In this document: one piece after another, positions 34,389 through 42,147 of the stretch
How positions within the stretch are numbered: the stretch's first letter is position 1
How the letters are laid out: each line of letters begins with the position of its first letter
Assembly: GCA_003158895.1 (NCBI GenBank)
Contig: PMLO01000024.1
Span: 1 to 42,147, forward strand
Source of the DNA: Propionibacteriaceae bacterium
Lineage (GTDB): Bacteria; Actinomycetota; Actinomycetes; Propionibacteriales; Propionibacteriaceae
Direction: 5' to 3'
DNA length: 42,147 nucleotides
Notes under the pieces: generated by a model
The model's input: the letters and a program-made list of their open reading frames with translations, nothing else
Databases searched by the model: none
Told to the model about the DNA's origin: nothing
Made by a program: the position numbers and the translations under genes

Positions 34389-35239
34389 GTACCGACCTTG
34401 TCCGTTGGCGGCTCGACATCGCCTATGACGGCACCGCCTTCATCGGCTGGGCCGCGCAACCCGGACAGCGCAGCGTCGAGGGGGATCTCGCCGGCTGGGT
34501 CGGGCGCATCCTCTCCCTCGACGAGCCACCCCGCCTGACGTGCGCCGGCCGTACGGACGCCGGCGTTCACGCCCGCGGCCAGGTCGTCCACGTCGACCTT
34601 CCCGCGACGACGGAGACGGGACGTTCCGAGATGCGTGACACTGGCGCGGTCCTCGCCCACCGACTGCCGCGCGCGCTCCCCGCCGACATCGCCGTACGAG
34701 GCGTGACCCGGGCGCCTGACGGCTTCGACGCCCGGTTCTCGGCGATCTGGCGTCGCTACGTGTACCGGCTGTGGGACGACCCGGCTGATGCGGATCCGCT
34801 GCGCCGCTACCAGGTCGTACGACATCCCGAGCCGCTGGACGTCTCCCTCCTCGCCGACGCGGGCGCGGATCTGATCGGGCTCCACGACTTCGCCGCGTTC
34901 TGCAAGCGCCGCGACCAGGCGACGACGATCCGCACATTGCAGCGCGTCGAGGCTGTACGGCTCGGAGACCGCACGATCGAGGTCACCGTCCAGGCGGATG
35001 CGTTCTGCCACTCGATGGTGCGCTCACTGATGGGAGCGTTGACCGCTGTCGCCGCCGGACGCAAGGACCGTACGTGGCTGCAGGGTCTGCTCACGCGCAC
35101 GGAACGCGCGAATGACGTCACCGTGCTGCCCGCTCATGGCTTGACCCTCGAGGAGGTCGGTTATCCGGCCGACGCCGAGCTCGCCGCGCGCGCCGCCGAG
35201 GCCAGGACGACCCGCAGCCTGCGCGAGGAGCGAGCATGA
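34385..35239 (+). CDS. truA: tRNA pseudouridine(38-40) synthase TruA
   Basis: 284 residues. RLDIAYDGTAFIGWAAQPGQ starts the enzyme and CAGRTDAGVHARGQVVH holds the catalytic Asp; FCHSMVRSLMGALTAVAAGR closes the second half. It isomerises uridines 38-40 in the anticodon arm. ATG 34385 overlaps the trmB stop by four bases. In most actinobacteria truA directly follows rplQ; here trmB is its partner and rplQ lies 6 kb away on the other strand. Confidence 0.96.
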   Translation: MSTDLVRWRLDIAYDGTAFIGWAAQPGQRSVEGDLAGWVGRILSLDEPPRLTCAGRTDAGVHARGQVVHVDLPATTETGRSEMRDTGAVLAHRLPRALPADIAVRGVTRAPDGFDARFSAIWRRYVYRLWDDPADADPLRRYQVVRHPEPLDVSLLADAGADLIGLHDFAAFCKRRDQATTIRTLQRVEAVRLGDRTIEVTVQADAFCHSMVRSLMGALTAVAAGRKDRTWLQGLLTRTERANDVTVLPAHGLTLEEVGYPADAELAARAAEARTTRSLREERA

Positions 35240-35829
35240 GCCACTACTTCGAGACCCCCACTGGCAAGGCCAACACGTTCCGCGTCCCCATGCGGCTCTG
35301 GGAGGCCGACGTCGAGCTCGAGAGTTCGCGAGGGGTCTTCTCCGGAGGTGGCCTGGACCTCGGTACGGCCATGCTGCTGCGCTCCACGGAGCCGCCCGCC
35401 GGTCCCGTACAGCTCCTCGACCTCGGGTGCGGCATCGGGCCGCTCACGGTCGCGCTCGGACTGGCGGACCCGGAGGCCCGGATCACGGCGGTCGACGTCA
35501 ACGAACGCGCCCTCGCGCTGACCCGGGCCAACGCGGACCGGCTCGGCATCGGCGACCGGGTCTCGACGGCGCTGCCCCAGGACGTACCGGCCGGCGAGCG
35601 CTACGACGAGATCTGGTCCAACCCGCCGATCCGGATCGGCAAGGCCGCCCTCCACGAGCTCCTGACCACGTGGCTCGACCGGCTTCGCCCAGCGGGCACC
35701 GCCCGGATGGTCGTCGCTCGGAACCTGGGAGCCGACTCGCTGACGACCTGGCTCGAGGACCAGGGCTGGGACTGTCAGCGCGTCGCGAGCGCCAAGGGCT
35801 TCCGGGTGTTAGCCGTTCGGCGGCGCTGA
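35236..35829 (+). CDS. Class I SAM-dependent methyltransferase, RsmC/RlmG-like small domain
   Basis: 197 residues. LLDLGCGIGPLTVALGLADP is the SAM-binding motif and the catalytic tetrapeptide region is WSNPPIRIGKAAL, as in 16S/23S guanine N2-methyltransferases (RsmC, RlmG). It is the length of the catalytic domain alone, without the N-terminal pseudo-domain of E. coli RsmC. ATG 35236 overlaps the truA stop by four bases. An rRNA target is likely but the exact position is inferred. Confidence 0.88.
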   Translation: MSHYFETPTGKANTFRVPMRLWEADVELESSRGVFSGGGLDLGTAMLLRSTEPPAGPVQLLDLGCGIGPLTVALGLADPEARITAVDVNERALALTRANADRLGIGDRVSTALPQDVPAGERYDEIWSNPPIRIGKAALHELLTTWLDRLRPAGTARMVVARNLGADSLTTWLEDQGWDCQRVASAKGFRVLAVRRR

Positions 35830-35928
35830 TTCTGCAAAGCACCGCCGATGGCCCGTCGCTCATGCTATGAACTGACTCGGATGAACTGCCGGTCGTCGGC
35901 GGTTACCACCAGGCCGTAAGGAGCACAC

Positions 35929-36144
35929 ATGGGATTCGCTGATGAGCTGAAGGCGAAGGCCTCAGAACTTCTCGACGACGCCAAGGATGTCTTCGAGGAC
36001 GCTAAGGACAAGGCTGGGGAGCTCTACGAGGGCGCCAAGGACAAGGTCGAGGACATCTTCGACGGCGACGCCGAGGCTGCCAAAGACAGCGCCGCGGATG
36101 TCGCAGAGAAGGCGCCGGACGCCACGGAAGCGCCCAACAGCTGA
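35929..36144 (+). CDS. Small acidic helical repeat protein (LEA/CsbD-like), unknown function
   Basis: 71 residues, almost entirely helix-forming and charged. An 11-residue-like pattern repeats: LLDDAKDVFEDAKDKAGELY, then EGAKDKVEDIF and AEAAKDSAADVAEKA. No Cys, Trp or membrane segment. AAGGAG lies seven bases before ATG 35929, the best ribosome site nearby, which suggests high expression. Stress-induced hydrophilic proteins in actinobacteria look like this; that role is inferred. Confidence 0.75.
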   Translation: MGFADELKAKASELLDDAKDVFEDAKDKAGELYEGAKDKVEDIFDGDAEAAKDSAADVAEKAPDATEAPNS

Positions 36145-36157
36145 CGCAACATACTTT

Positions 36158-36193
36158 CACGAGGGCACCGATCGTACGGTCGGTGCCCTCGTG
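36158..36193. terminator. Bidirectional terminator between convergent genes
   Basis: CACGAGGGCACCGA (36158-36171) pairs perfectly with 36180-36193 over an eight-base loop. It lies between the small acidic protein gene (+) and the ABC permease stop (-), and is the longest perfect terminator stem in the window. Confidence 0.85.
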
Positions 36194-36199
36194 GCCGTT

Positions 36200-37801
36200 T
36201 CAGCGCTTGTACGTCACCTCGCGGAGCACCTCCGGCCAGTGGCGATCGAGCCGCCGGCCACCCATGACCACGCCCCACGCGATCGTGGCGCCAGCGGTCG
36301 CGAGGGCGATCGGCAACGCTGCGTACCGGGCCCAGACGGCGCTGTACGAGAGGGCGCCGACCACAATCGCCGGCGCGGAGACCAGGAGCGCGAGCACGAT
36401 GGTCAGCAGGCTCACGACGACCGACAGCGGGCCTCCGCCGGAGCCCTTGCCGAACGGGTTGCTGCCTGGTGGCGGCACCGGTACCTGGATGATGCTGCCC
36501 AGGTGCGACCCGACACCGAGCGCGGCGCCGGTCACGGCGATCGTCGCGGCGGCGAACGGGATCAGATGATCGGACCCGGTGACGACGACACCCATGAGCA
36601 GGACGAGGGTCACGATGGGCAGCGCGACCGTGCTGAAGCCCAGGAGTCGGCCGAGCCTGTCCTCCCAGCCCTTCACCGACGTGGTGATGTGGGTCCACAG
36701 CGCGCTGTCGTCGTACGAGATGTCGAACGCCAAGGTCGGGCCGAGGAGCATTCCGAGCAGCGGCGCGACGAGCAGCAGCGAGATCCCCCCGGCGTGGCCT
36801 CCAGCGGCGGTCACCCCGGCGACGGACACACCGACGAGCACCGGCGCGAGCATCATCGAGAAGACCGACAGCAGTCGGCGCGGGTCGCGGCGGTAGTAGC
36901 GCAGCAGCCGTCCGGCGACGACGGCCGTGGACGACCCCGAGAACCACCGGTCGACGAGACTGTCGCGGGTCACGCGGCCGACGACGTCGGGGACGTCCAG
37001 CGGTGTCGTGAGCGCGCGGCGCAGGGCCGCCCACCACCCCAGGAGCAGCGCACCGAGCGTCACCAGGGCCACGGTGCCGTGACCAAGTGCTGCCCCCACG
37101 TCCCCCTGAGCCACGTCGGCGGGTAGCACCCATGCGGCGCCGAAAGGGGTCCAGGACAGGACGGTCGCGGCGTGGTCGAGCGCGGCCACCACCGCTTCCG
37201 AGCCGGAGGAGCGGCTGATGGCCGAGCTGGCCAGTTGCAGGACGACCGTGATGCCGACCGCAAAAACGACCATGGCGAGACCCGTGATGTCTCGGAACCG
37301 TCGTGACCCGAGCGCTCCAGAGAAGGCCGTGGTGAGCACGTGTGGAAGGAGCGTCGCAGTGACAACGCCGAGGATCATTCCGGCCAGTCCGGCGATGAAG
37401 ACGGGAAGGCTCCTCGCCCAGCCGATCACGCTGGAGATACCCACAAGGATCGTCAGGAAGGAACCGAGGCCGAGCAGGCCTGCGACGTACAGCCCTGGGA
37501 TGAGCCGTGACGCTCGCACCGGCAGCAGCGCGAACCGGCTAGGCGACAGCGCGTCGTCGGTGCCCGTGAGGAACAGGGGCAACCAGATCCAGGCGATCAT
37601 GAGCGCGAAGCCGATGAGCACCGTAAGTGCCCTGGCCACCACCAGGTCGGTCCGGCTGAGGACGATCAGGACGAGGCAGAAGGGCGCGGTGAACAGCAAC
37701 GAGATGATCGCGACTGCCGTCAACGCGGCCCGCTGTCGAGTTCCGCCGGCGAGGCTACGTCGTAGCAGCCGGAACCGGAGGCCTACGAGGAGTGCAACCA
37801 C
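36200..37801 (-). CDS. ABC transporter permease (about 12 membrane segments)
   Basis: 533 residues from GTG 37801, with GGAG about ten bases upstream; the start lies inside the 3' end of the ATPase gene (19-base overlap), so the two are coupled. Hydrophobic segments are spread through the length (for example LTVLIGFALMIAWIWLPLFL, VGVSVAGVTAAGG, and WTHITTSVKGWEDRLGRLLG between helices). It fits the ABC-2-like permeases paired with single ATPases in actinobacteria. Substrate is unknown. Confidence 0.85.
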   Translation of the reverse strand: MVALLVGLRFRLLRRSLAGGTRQRAALTAVAIISLLFTAPFCLVLIVLSRTDLVVARALTVLIGFALMIAWIWLPLFLTGTDDALSPSRFALLPVRASRLIPGLYVAGLLGLGSFLTILVGISSVIGWARSLPVFIAGLAGMILGVVTATLLPHVLTTAFSGALGSRRFRDITGLAMVVFAVGITVVLQLASSAISRSSGSEAVVAALDHAATVLSWTPFGAAWVLPADVAQGDVGAALGHGTVALVTLGALLLGWWAALRRALTTPLDVPDVVGRVTRDSLVDRWFSGSSTAVVAGRLLRYYRRDPRRLLSVFSMMLAPVLVGVSVAGVTAAGGHAGGISLLLVAPLLGMLLGPTLAFDISYDDSALWTHITTSVKGWEDRLGRLLGFSTVALPIVTLVLLMGVVVTGSDHLIPFAAATIAVTGAALGVGSHLGSIIQVPVPPPGSNPFGKGSGGGPLSVVVSLLTIVLALLVSAPAIVVGALSYSAVWARYAALPIALATAGATIAWGVVMGGRRLDRHWPEVLREVTYKR

Positions 37802-38673
37802 GCCAACGACTCCGACTCGAGGTGGCGGGCACCGACAAGGTCCAGGAACTTGTCGGTGAGGCTGTCGCCCTGCCGTACGTCGTCGAGAGTTCCCGCCGCC
37901 TGTACCCGGCCGTGGGCCACGACCGCGAGCGAGTCGCACAGCGCCTCGACGACCTCCATGACGTGGCTGGACAGCAGCACGGTGCCGCCGGACGTCACAA
38001 ACGCTTTGAGGATCTGGCGGATCATGTCACCGGAGACGGGATCCACGGCCTCGAACGGCTCGTCGAGGATGAGCAGCCGTGGGGCGTGGACGAGCGCGCA
38101 CGCGAGCCCGATCTTCTTCGTCATGCCCGCCGAGTAGTCGCACACGAGCAGCTCGGCATCCTCGGCGAGACCCAGGGCGCTCAGCAACTCATCTGCCCTG
38201 GTCTCGGCGACGCGCCGTTCCAGCCCGCGCAGCAGGGCGACGTAGCGGATGAGCTCCCGCCCGCTCAGCCGATCGAAGACATGCAGCCCGTCAGGCAGCA
38301 CCCCGATGAGCGCCTTTGCGGCGACGGGATCGGACCAGACATCGTGGCCCAGTACCTCGACGTTTCCCGCGTCCGGACGGAGCAGGCCCGTGATCATCGA
38401 CAGGGTCGTCGTCTTGCCCGCACCGTTGGGACCGACGAGCCCGTACATCGAACCTGGCTCCACGAGAAGGGAGAGCCCATCGACCGCACGCTTGTCGCCG
38501 AACGACTTGACGAGATCGGTGACGCGGAGTGCTGGCACAGCCGAATTGAACACCCGACCGTCCGCCAGGTGATAGTCGGGGCCCTGTCTGGTGAACACTT
38601 TCTCCCATTCCCGCGACGGGAACGCCCGCCAGGACAGACGGAATAGCCCGGCCTGGGACAGGGTTGTGCCCAT
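37783..38673 (-). CDS. ABC transporter ATP-binding protein
   Basis: Core of about 250 residues: Walker [15 protein letters not shown], signature [16 protein letters not shown] (a variant of LSGGQ), Walker [14 protein letters not shown] and the switch His in LLSSHVME. The family usually starts at [15 protein letters not shown], which would be GTG 38538, but that codon has no ribosome site. The frame stays open with plausible protein sequence to ATG 38673 ([19 protein letters not shown]). A TATACC element sits six bases before that codon, so a 296-residue leaderless form is favoured here. Either start is possible. It pairs with the permease downstream. Confidence 0.85.
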   Translation of the reverse strand: MGTTLSQAGLFRLSWRAFPSREWEKVFTRQGPDYHLADGRVFNSAVPALRVTDLVKSFGDKRAVDGLSLLVEPGSMYGLVGPNGAGKTTTLSMITGLLRPDAGNVEVLGHDVWSDPVAAKALIGVLPDGLHVFDRLSGRELIRYVALLRGLERRVAETRADELLSALGLAEDAELLVCDYSAGMTKKIGLACALVHAPRLLILDEPFEAVDPVSGDMIRQILKAFVTSGGTVLLSSHVMEVVEALCDSLAVVAHGRVQAAGTLDDVRQGDSLTDKFLDLVGARHLESESLAWLHSS

Positions 38674-38739
38674 CAGATGGGTATAGAACGACAGAGAACC
38701 CCAGACACCGACGAAACACCGACCCTTGAAGGAGACACT

Positions 38740-39357
38740 ATGGCCGTCTACACGCTGCCCGATCTCGACTACGACTACGGAGCACTCGCACCGCACATCA
38801 GCGGCGAGATCATGGAGCTGCATCACAGCAAGCACCACGCCGCGTACGTGGCGGGCGCCAACACCGCGCTCGACAAGCTCGCCGAGGCGCGCGACAAGGA
38901 CGACTTCGCTGCCGTGAACAAGCTCGAGAAGGACCTCGCGTTCCACCTCGGCGGACACATCAACCACTCGGTGTTCTGGAAGAACATGTCGCCCGACGGC
39001 GGCGGCGAGCCGGCAGGGTCGCTCGCGTCCGGGATCGCGGAGACGTTCGGCGGCTTCGCCAAGTTCCAGCGCCACTTCACCGAGACTGCCAATGGCATCC
39101 AGGGCTCTGGCTGGGCGATGCTCGTCTGGGACACGCTGGGCGGGCGCCTGAACATCAACCAGCTGTACGACCAGCAGGGCAACCTGCCCGCCGGCCAGGT
39201 GCCGCTGCTCCAGCTCGACATGTGGGAGCACGCGTTCTACCTGCAGTACAAGAACGTCAAGGCCGACTACGCCAAGGCGTGGTGGAACGTGGTCAACTGG
39301 ACAGACGTCCAGGCCCGGTACGACCGCGCCGTGACCCAGACCGCCGGCCTGATCTGA
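38740..39357 (+). CDS. sodA: Superoxide dismutase (Mn/Fe family)
   Basis: 205 residues. [20 protein letters not shown] and [13 protein letters not shown] carry the first two metal-binding His regions (His 28 and His near 77, in [15 protein letters not shown]). [16 protein letters not shown] gives the Asp and last His. GWAMLVWD and the surrounding sequence suit the Mn/Fe family; metal choice cannot be fixed. ATG 38740 has AAGGAG six bases upstream. It is divergent from the ABC ATPase and followed by a clear terminator. Confidence 0.96.
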   Translation: MAVYTLPDLDYDYGALAPHISGEIMELHHSKHHAAYVAGANTALDKLAEARDKDDFAAVNKLEKDLAFHLGGHINHSVFWKNMSPDGGGEPAGSLASGIAETFGGFAKFQRHFTETANGIQGSGWAMLVWDTLGGRLNINQLYDQQGNLPAGQVPLLQLDMWEHAFYLQYKNVKADYAKAWWNVVNWTDVQARYDRAVTQTAGLI

Positions 39358-39378
39358 TCGCCTGATCAACCTCGAAGG

Positions 39379-39404
39379 TCCCCGTCAGCAACTGCTGGCG
39401 GGGA
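39379..39404 (+). terminator. sodA terminator
   Basis: TCCCCGTCAGC (39379-39389) pairs with GCTGGCGGGGA (39394-39404), 11 pairs including one G-T, loop AACT. It is 21 bases after the sodA stop. Confidence 0.8.
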
Positions 39405-39548
39405 TCCGTCGTTCTCACCCCAGGACGCCCAGCACCGTGATCGCCGCGGCCGCCGACCATGCCTGAGGCCGACAGGCGGCGGGGTAGGGGATCGGCGTCC
39501 CATAGACGGTGGCCGCATCGCCCGCATGAAGCTCCGTCTCGCTGCCAC

Positions 39549-39641
39549 GCCAGCGCCCTGATGCCCATCCCTGTCGCGGTCGTGTTCTTCATCTTCCAGC
39601 GGCGCATCATGAACGCCGCCCGTGGAGCGGTGAAGGAGTAG
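39549..39641 (+). pseudogene. 3' remnant of a carbohydrate ABC transporter permease
   Basis: The last codons before TAG 39639-39641 read ALMPIPVAVVFFIFQRR, then IMNAARGAVKE. This is the C-terminus typical of MalG-type sugar permeases (last membrane helix, FQRQ-like turn, GAVKG/GAVKE end). The upstream sequence in every frame has no further permease similarity. It is therefore a leftover of a deleted gene. Based on recognition of a short end only. Confidence 0.5.
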
Positions 39642-39642
39642 C

Positions 39643-39648
39643 CATACT
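39643..39648 (+). promoter_or_regulatory. -10 element of the leaderless GNAT gene
   Basis: CATACT, six bases (GAGCGG), then GTG 39655. A weaker match than the other leaderless promoters. Confidence 0.4.
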
Positions 39649-39654
39649 GAGCGG

Positions 39655-40224
39655 GTGCCCCGAACGCTCGACGACCTGTCGTGGCCGGTCCTCACCGAAC
39701 GCCTGCTGATCCGCCGGGTCACACCTGAAGACGCCGCCGCGATCTGGCGGTACCGGCAGCTGGCCGACGTGTACGACTGGATCACCACTGCACCAGCCGA
39801 CCAGGCGGCCTTCGACGCGTACTTCGCCGACCCACACCGGCAAGCCGTGACGCTGGCCGTCGAGCAGAACGGGCTCGTCATCGGCGACCTCTACCTCAAC
39901 GTCGAGGACGCGTGGGCGCAGACGGAGGCCAAGGACGCCGCACGCGGAGTGCAGGCCGAGATCGGGTGGGCTTTCGACCCCGCGTACGGCGGTCAGGGCC
40001 TCGCGACCGAGGCTGTGGAAGCCATGCTCAGCATCTGCTTCGAGGGGCTCCGCCTGAGACGTGTTCTCGCCGAGTGCTTCGCCGACAACGCGCCGTCCTG
40101 GCGACTCATGGAGCGCGTCGGGATGCGGCGGGAGCTGCACGCCGTGGCCGAGGCGCTGCACCGGTCAGGCCGCTGGCTGGACGGGTACGGCTATGCGCTG
40201 CTCGCCGAGGAGTGGAAGGCCTGA
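39655..40224 (+). CDS. GNAT family N-acetyltransferase (RimJ/RimL-type)
   Basis: 189 residues. LTERLLIRRVTPEDAAAIWRY at the N-terminus, AEIGWAFDPAYGGQGLATEA as acetyl-CoA-binding loop, and LAECFADNAPSWRLMERVGM are the RimJ/RimL-like pattern (Acetyltransf_3). Substrate unknown. GTG 39655 is supported by the leaderless geometry and by the N-terminal homology. Its stop is three bases from the convergent glycosyltransferase stop. Confidence 0.88.
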   Translation: MPRTLDDLSWPVLTERLLIRRVTPEDAAAIWRYRQLADVYDWITTAPADQAAFDAYFADPHRQAVTLAVEQNGLVIGDLYLNVEDAWAQTEAKDAARGVQAEIGWAFDPAYGGQGLATEAVEAMLSICFEGLRLRRVLAECFADNAPSWRLMERVGMRRELHAVAEALHRSGRWLDGYGYALLAEEWKA

Positions 40225-40227
40225 CCG

Positions 40228-41328
40228 CTACGCCCCTGCGGCGGAGACCTCGGCGTGGACGCCGAGCATGCGCTGCGCCGAGGTGTCCCACGAGTACAGC
40301 TCGGCGCGTCGGCGGGCCGCCTGACGCAGTGCGTACGGATCCGCCACCAGCCGTACGTGGAGCCGCTCCACGGCGTCGGCGAGCGCCGACGCCCGAGGGG
40401 CTCCCCAGTCCGCACAGCTGGAGTCGACGAGCTCCCGGGCGCCGCCCTGGTCGGCCGTCACAACGGGTGTTCCGCACGCCAGGGCCTCCAGCACCGCCAG
40501 CCCGAATGTCTCGGTAGGTGCCACCGACAACGAGATATCAGCCGCTCCGTACAGGCGGGCCAGCTCGTCACGTCCGTCGACGTAGCCGAGGAAGCGCACC
40601 GGCGCGTCCTCGGCCTGCTCGCGAAGCCACGCCAGGTGCGGGCCCGTGCCTGCGACGGTGAGCTCCACCGGCGCGCCGCGGCGCCGGAGCTCAGCGGTGG
40701 CGGCGATCGCCAGCTGTGGGTACTTCTCGCGCGACATGCGTCCTGCGTGGATCAGCCGGATCACGGGCCCCGGGTCCGATCGCTCGGCAGGCGGCTGGAA
40801 CGTCTCGAGGTCGACGCCGAGCGGAACCGTGACCAGCCGCGCGCTCGTGCCGGCCCACTCCCCCGCGGAGTAGCTCGTCGTGACGACCACACGGTCGAAG
40901 TCCTTGGCGAGAGCACGGTTCCGTACGTGCACGAGTGGACGTACACCGAACCGCAGGAAGTCCGACGCCATGTCGTCGAGCCGCTCGTGGCTGAACAGGA
41001 TGCTGCCCACCCCCCGGCGACGCGCCCAGGGGCCGACGCCGGCGAGCGTCCACTTGTCCGAGACCTCGACGGAGGTCGGCGCGAACTGTTCGAGAGCCGT
41101 GAGGACGCCGCGCATGGCGAGGATGATCCGGTAGCCGCCGGTGACCCGTACGCCACGCACCTGGGCGACGATGCCCGCCGGGCTCTCCGTCACCCTGTCC
41201 TCGGGACCGGGGATGATCAGCAGCCGCTCGTGACCTGCTGCCACGTACCGCTGGCCGAGCTGGTCGATCGCGCGACGCATGCCACCGGACGTCGGCCCGA
41301 CGAAGTTCGCGAGCTGCGCGATCCGCAC
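40228..41328 (-). CDS. GT4 family glycosyltransferase
   Basis: 366 residues. RIAQLANFVGPTSGGMRRAI is the glycine-rich N-terminal loop of GT4 enzymes. VPLGVDLETFQPP, RLIHAGRMSREKYPQLAI (nucleotide-sugar site) and LSVAPTETFGLAVLEALACG (E-x7-E loop) follow. No membrane segment; GT-B fold. Acceptor and sugar unknown; a mannosyltransferase role is possible given the other mannosyltransferase genes. GTG 41328 has AGGAG seven bases upstream, and TAGAGT at 41363-41368 is a likely -10. Confidence 0.9.
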   Translation of the reverse strand: MRIAQLANFVGPTSGGMRRAIDQLGQRYVAAGHERLLIIPGPEDRVTESPAGIVAQVRGVRVTGGYRIILAMRGVLTALEQFAPTSVEVSDKWTLAGVGPWARRRGVGSILFSHERLDDMASDFLRFGVRPLVHVRNRALAKDFDRVVVTTSYSAGEWAGTSARLVTVPLGVDLETFQPPAERSDPGPVIRLIHAGRMSREKYPQLAIAATAELRRRGAPVELTVAGTGPHLAWLREQAEDAPVRFLGYVDGRDELARLYGAADISLSVAPTETFGLAVLEALACGTPVVTADQGGARELVDSSCADWGAPRASALADAVERLHVRLVADPYALRQAARRRAELYSWDTSAQRMLGVHAEVSAAGA

Positions 41329-41362
41329 TGTCGGTCTCCTCCCTCCGGTCCCTGCCGCCGCG

Positions 41363-41368
41363 ACTCTA
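41363..41368 (-). promoter_or_regulatory. Probable -10 element of the GT4 gene
   Basis: TAGAGT on the minus strand, giving a leader of about 27 bases with the AGGAG site. It lies directly after the rplQ terminator. Confidence 0.5.
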
Positions 41369-41374
41369 TCGACG

Positions 41375-41409
41375 CACGAGGCGCCCCCGGATCCCGGGAG
41401 CGCCTCGTG
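41375..41409 (-). terminator. rplQ terminator
   Basis: CACGAGGCGC (41375-41384) pairs with GCGCCTCGTG (41400-41409); after one mismatch a further CCCGG/CCGGG pairing extends the stem inward. It lies 17 bases after the rplQ stop. Confidence 0.85.
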
Positions 41410-41426
41410 GGTGAATCAGATCAGAC

Positions 41427-42137
41427 CTACTCGGACTTCTCGTCGTCGTCCTTCTCCGCCACAGCGGGGACGAAGCCGGCGGCCTCGGCAGCCTCGGTCG
41501 TGTTGAACCAGACCTCGGCGATCGTCCGTCCGTACCACGGCGACTCGAGGGTGTGGTACTTCATCGAATCGGCGTTGCCCTTGATGTCGTACCCCTCCGG
41601 CGGGTTCTCCCCGACGTAGGAGCCCTCGCCGTACGTGCTCTCGGCCGCCTCGACCTCGACGTCCTCGGCGACCGGCTCGGTCTCCTCGACCTCCACGGCC
41701 TTGGCCTTCGGAGCGGCCTTGGCAGCCTTCGCGGGCTCGGCCTTGGCGGCCCGACCCCGGTTCTTGCGACCCTCCTCGACCGACTCGGTCACGATCTCGA
41801 TGACGGCCATGGGGGCGTTGTCGCCCTTGCGGTTGCCGACCTTCGTGATCCGGGTGTAGCCGCCCTCACGATCCGCGAGCGCCGGGGCGATCTCGGTGAA
41901 GAGGACGTGGACGACATCGCGGTTGGTGATCGTGGCCATCACGAGCCGACGCGCGTGGAGGTCACCGCGCTTCGCCTTCGAGATGAGCTTCTCGGCGAGC
42001 GGACGTACGCGCTTGGCCTTGGTCTCCGTCGTCGTGATGCGACGGTGCTCGAACAGCTGGCTCGCCAGGTTGGCGAGAAGCATCCGCTCGTGCGTCGGGC
42101 TACCGCCCAGACGAGGACCCTTTGTGGGTGTAGGCAT
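41427..42137 (-). CDS. rplQ: 50S ribosomal protein L17 with C-terminal extension
   Basis: 236 residues. The first 118 or so are L17: [20 protein letters not shown], then [19 protein letters not shown] and [20 protein letters not shown]. Then comes an Ala/Lys/Glu linker ([20 protein letters not shown]) and a compact module of about 45 residues: [20 protein letters not shown], then [13 protein letters not shown] and TEAAEAAGF. The module resembles a small domain attached to some actinobacterial L17 proteins. Last gene of the ribosomal alpha operon; the rest lies beyond the right edge. Confidence 0.95.
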   Translation of the reverse strand: MPTPTKGPRLGGSPTHERMLLANLASQLFEHRRITTTETKAKRVRPLAEKLISKAKRGDLHARRLVMATITNRDVVHVLFTEIAPALADREGGYTRITKVGNRKGDNAPMAVIEIVTESVEEGRKNRGRAAKAEPAKAAKAAPKAKAVEVEETEPVAEDVEVEAAESTYGEGSYVGENPPEGYDIKGNADSMKYHTLESPWYGRTIAEVWFNTTEAAEAAGFVPAVAEKDDDEKSE

Positions 42138-42147
42138 TCTTGTTCTC

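Overview
The window is high-GC, densely packed chromosomal DNA from an actinobacterium. The evidence is strong G/C bias at third codon positions, GTG starts, TANNNT -10 elements placed 6-7 bases before start codons (leaderless genes), DUF1707, YccF and NnrDE-type genes, and the ribosomal/cell-wall gene order. A member of the Nocardioidaceae (Nocardioides or Aeromicrobium relatives) fits best, but that placement is inference.

Layout. 1-4095 (-): N-terminal 1365 residues of a giant secreted protein with about eight DUF11/DUF7507-type repeats; it runs off the left edge. 4227-10024 (-): DEAD-box helicase, tsaE, tsaB, rimI, tsaD and a NUDIX gene, mostly joined by ATGA/TGATG overlaps; this is the tRNA t6A cluster. 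10245-14802 (-): large single-chain purL, a Dabb protein and a small membrane protein. 14899-16387 (-): a visibly lower-GC patch with a GT87-type mannosyltransferase and a small frameshifted gene. 16613-17746 (+): GT4 mannosyltransferase. 17847-21441 (-): glmS-acpS-nnr. 21532-23784 (+): NUDIX hydrolase, coaA, DUF805 protein. 23808-25601 (-): DUF1707/LiaF-like protein, streptomycin-kinase-like protein, small membrane protein; the last is coupled to glmM-rpsI-rplM (25598-27956, -). 28072-31279: divergent leaderless pair, a beta-propeller lactonase-like gene (-) and an EF-G-like gene (+). 31282-32367: an AbiEi/DUF559 gene with a one-base frameshift, bracketed by 21-base inverted repeats. 32368-33536 (-): MarC and YccF membrane proteins. 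33678-36144 (+): trmB-truA-RsmC-like methyltransferase, then a small helical acidic protein. 36200-38673 (-): ABC exporter. 38740-40224 (+): sodA, remnant of a sugar ABC permease, GNAT acetyltransferase. 40228-42137 (-): GT4 glycosyltransferase and rplQ with a C-terminal extension.

How it fits together. rplQ, truA, rplM-rpsI, glmM, coaA, glmS-acpS-nnr and tsaEB-rimI-tsaD form the conserved actinobacterial region downstream of the ribosomal superoperon. Here it is broken up by accessory genes. GlmM and GlmS feed UDP-GlcNAc synthesis, CoaA and AcpS make and use CoA for acyl carrier protein, NnrDE repairs hydrated NAD(P)H, and TrmB, TruA and TsaBDE modify tRNA. Three glycosyltransferases and the large repeat protein point to envelope work.

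The least explained items are the inverted-repeat-bounded DUF559 unit, a 28-base perfect palindrome inside tsaE, a 21-base tandem repeat next to the helicase promoter, the N-terminal repeat-rich tail of the helicase, and a set of leaderless promoters with near-identical geometry. No tRNA, rRNA, CRISPR array or complete insertion sequence was seen.
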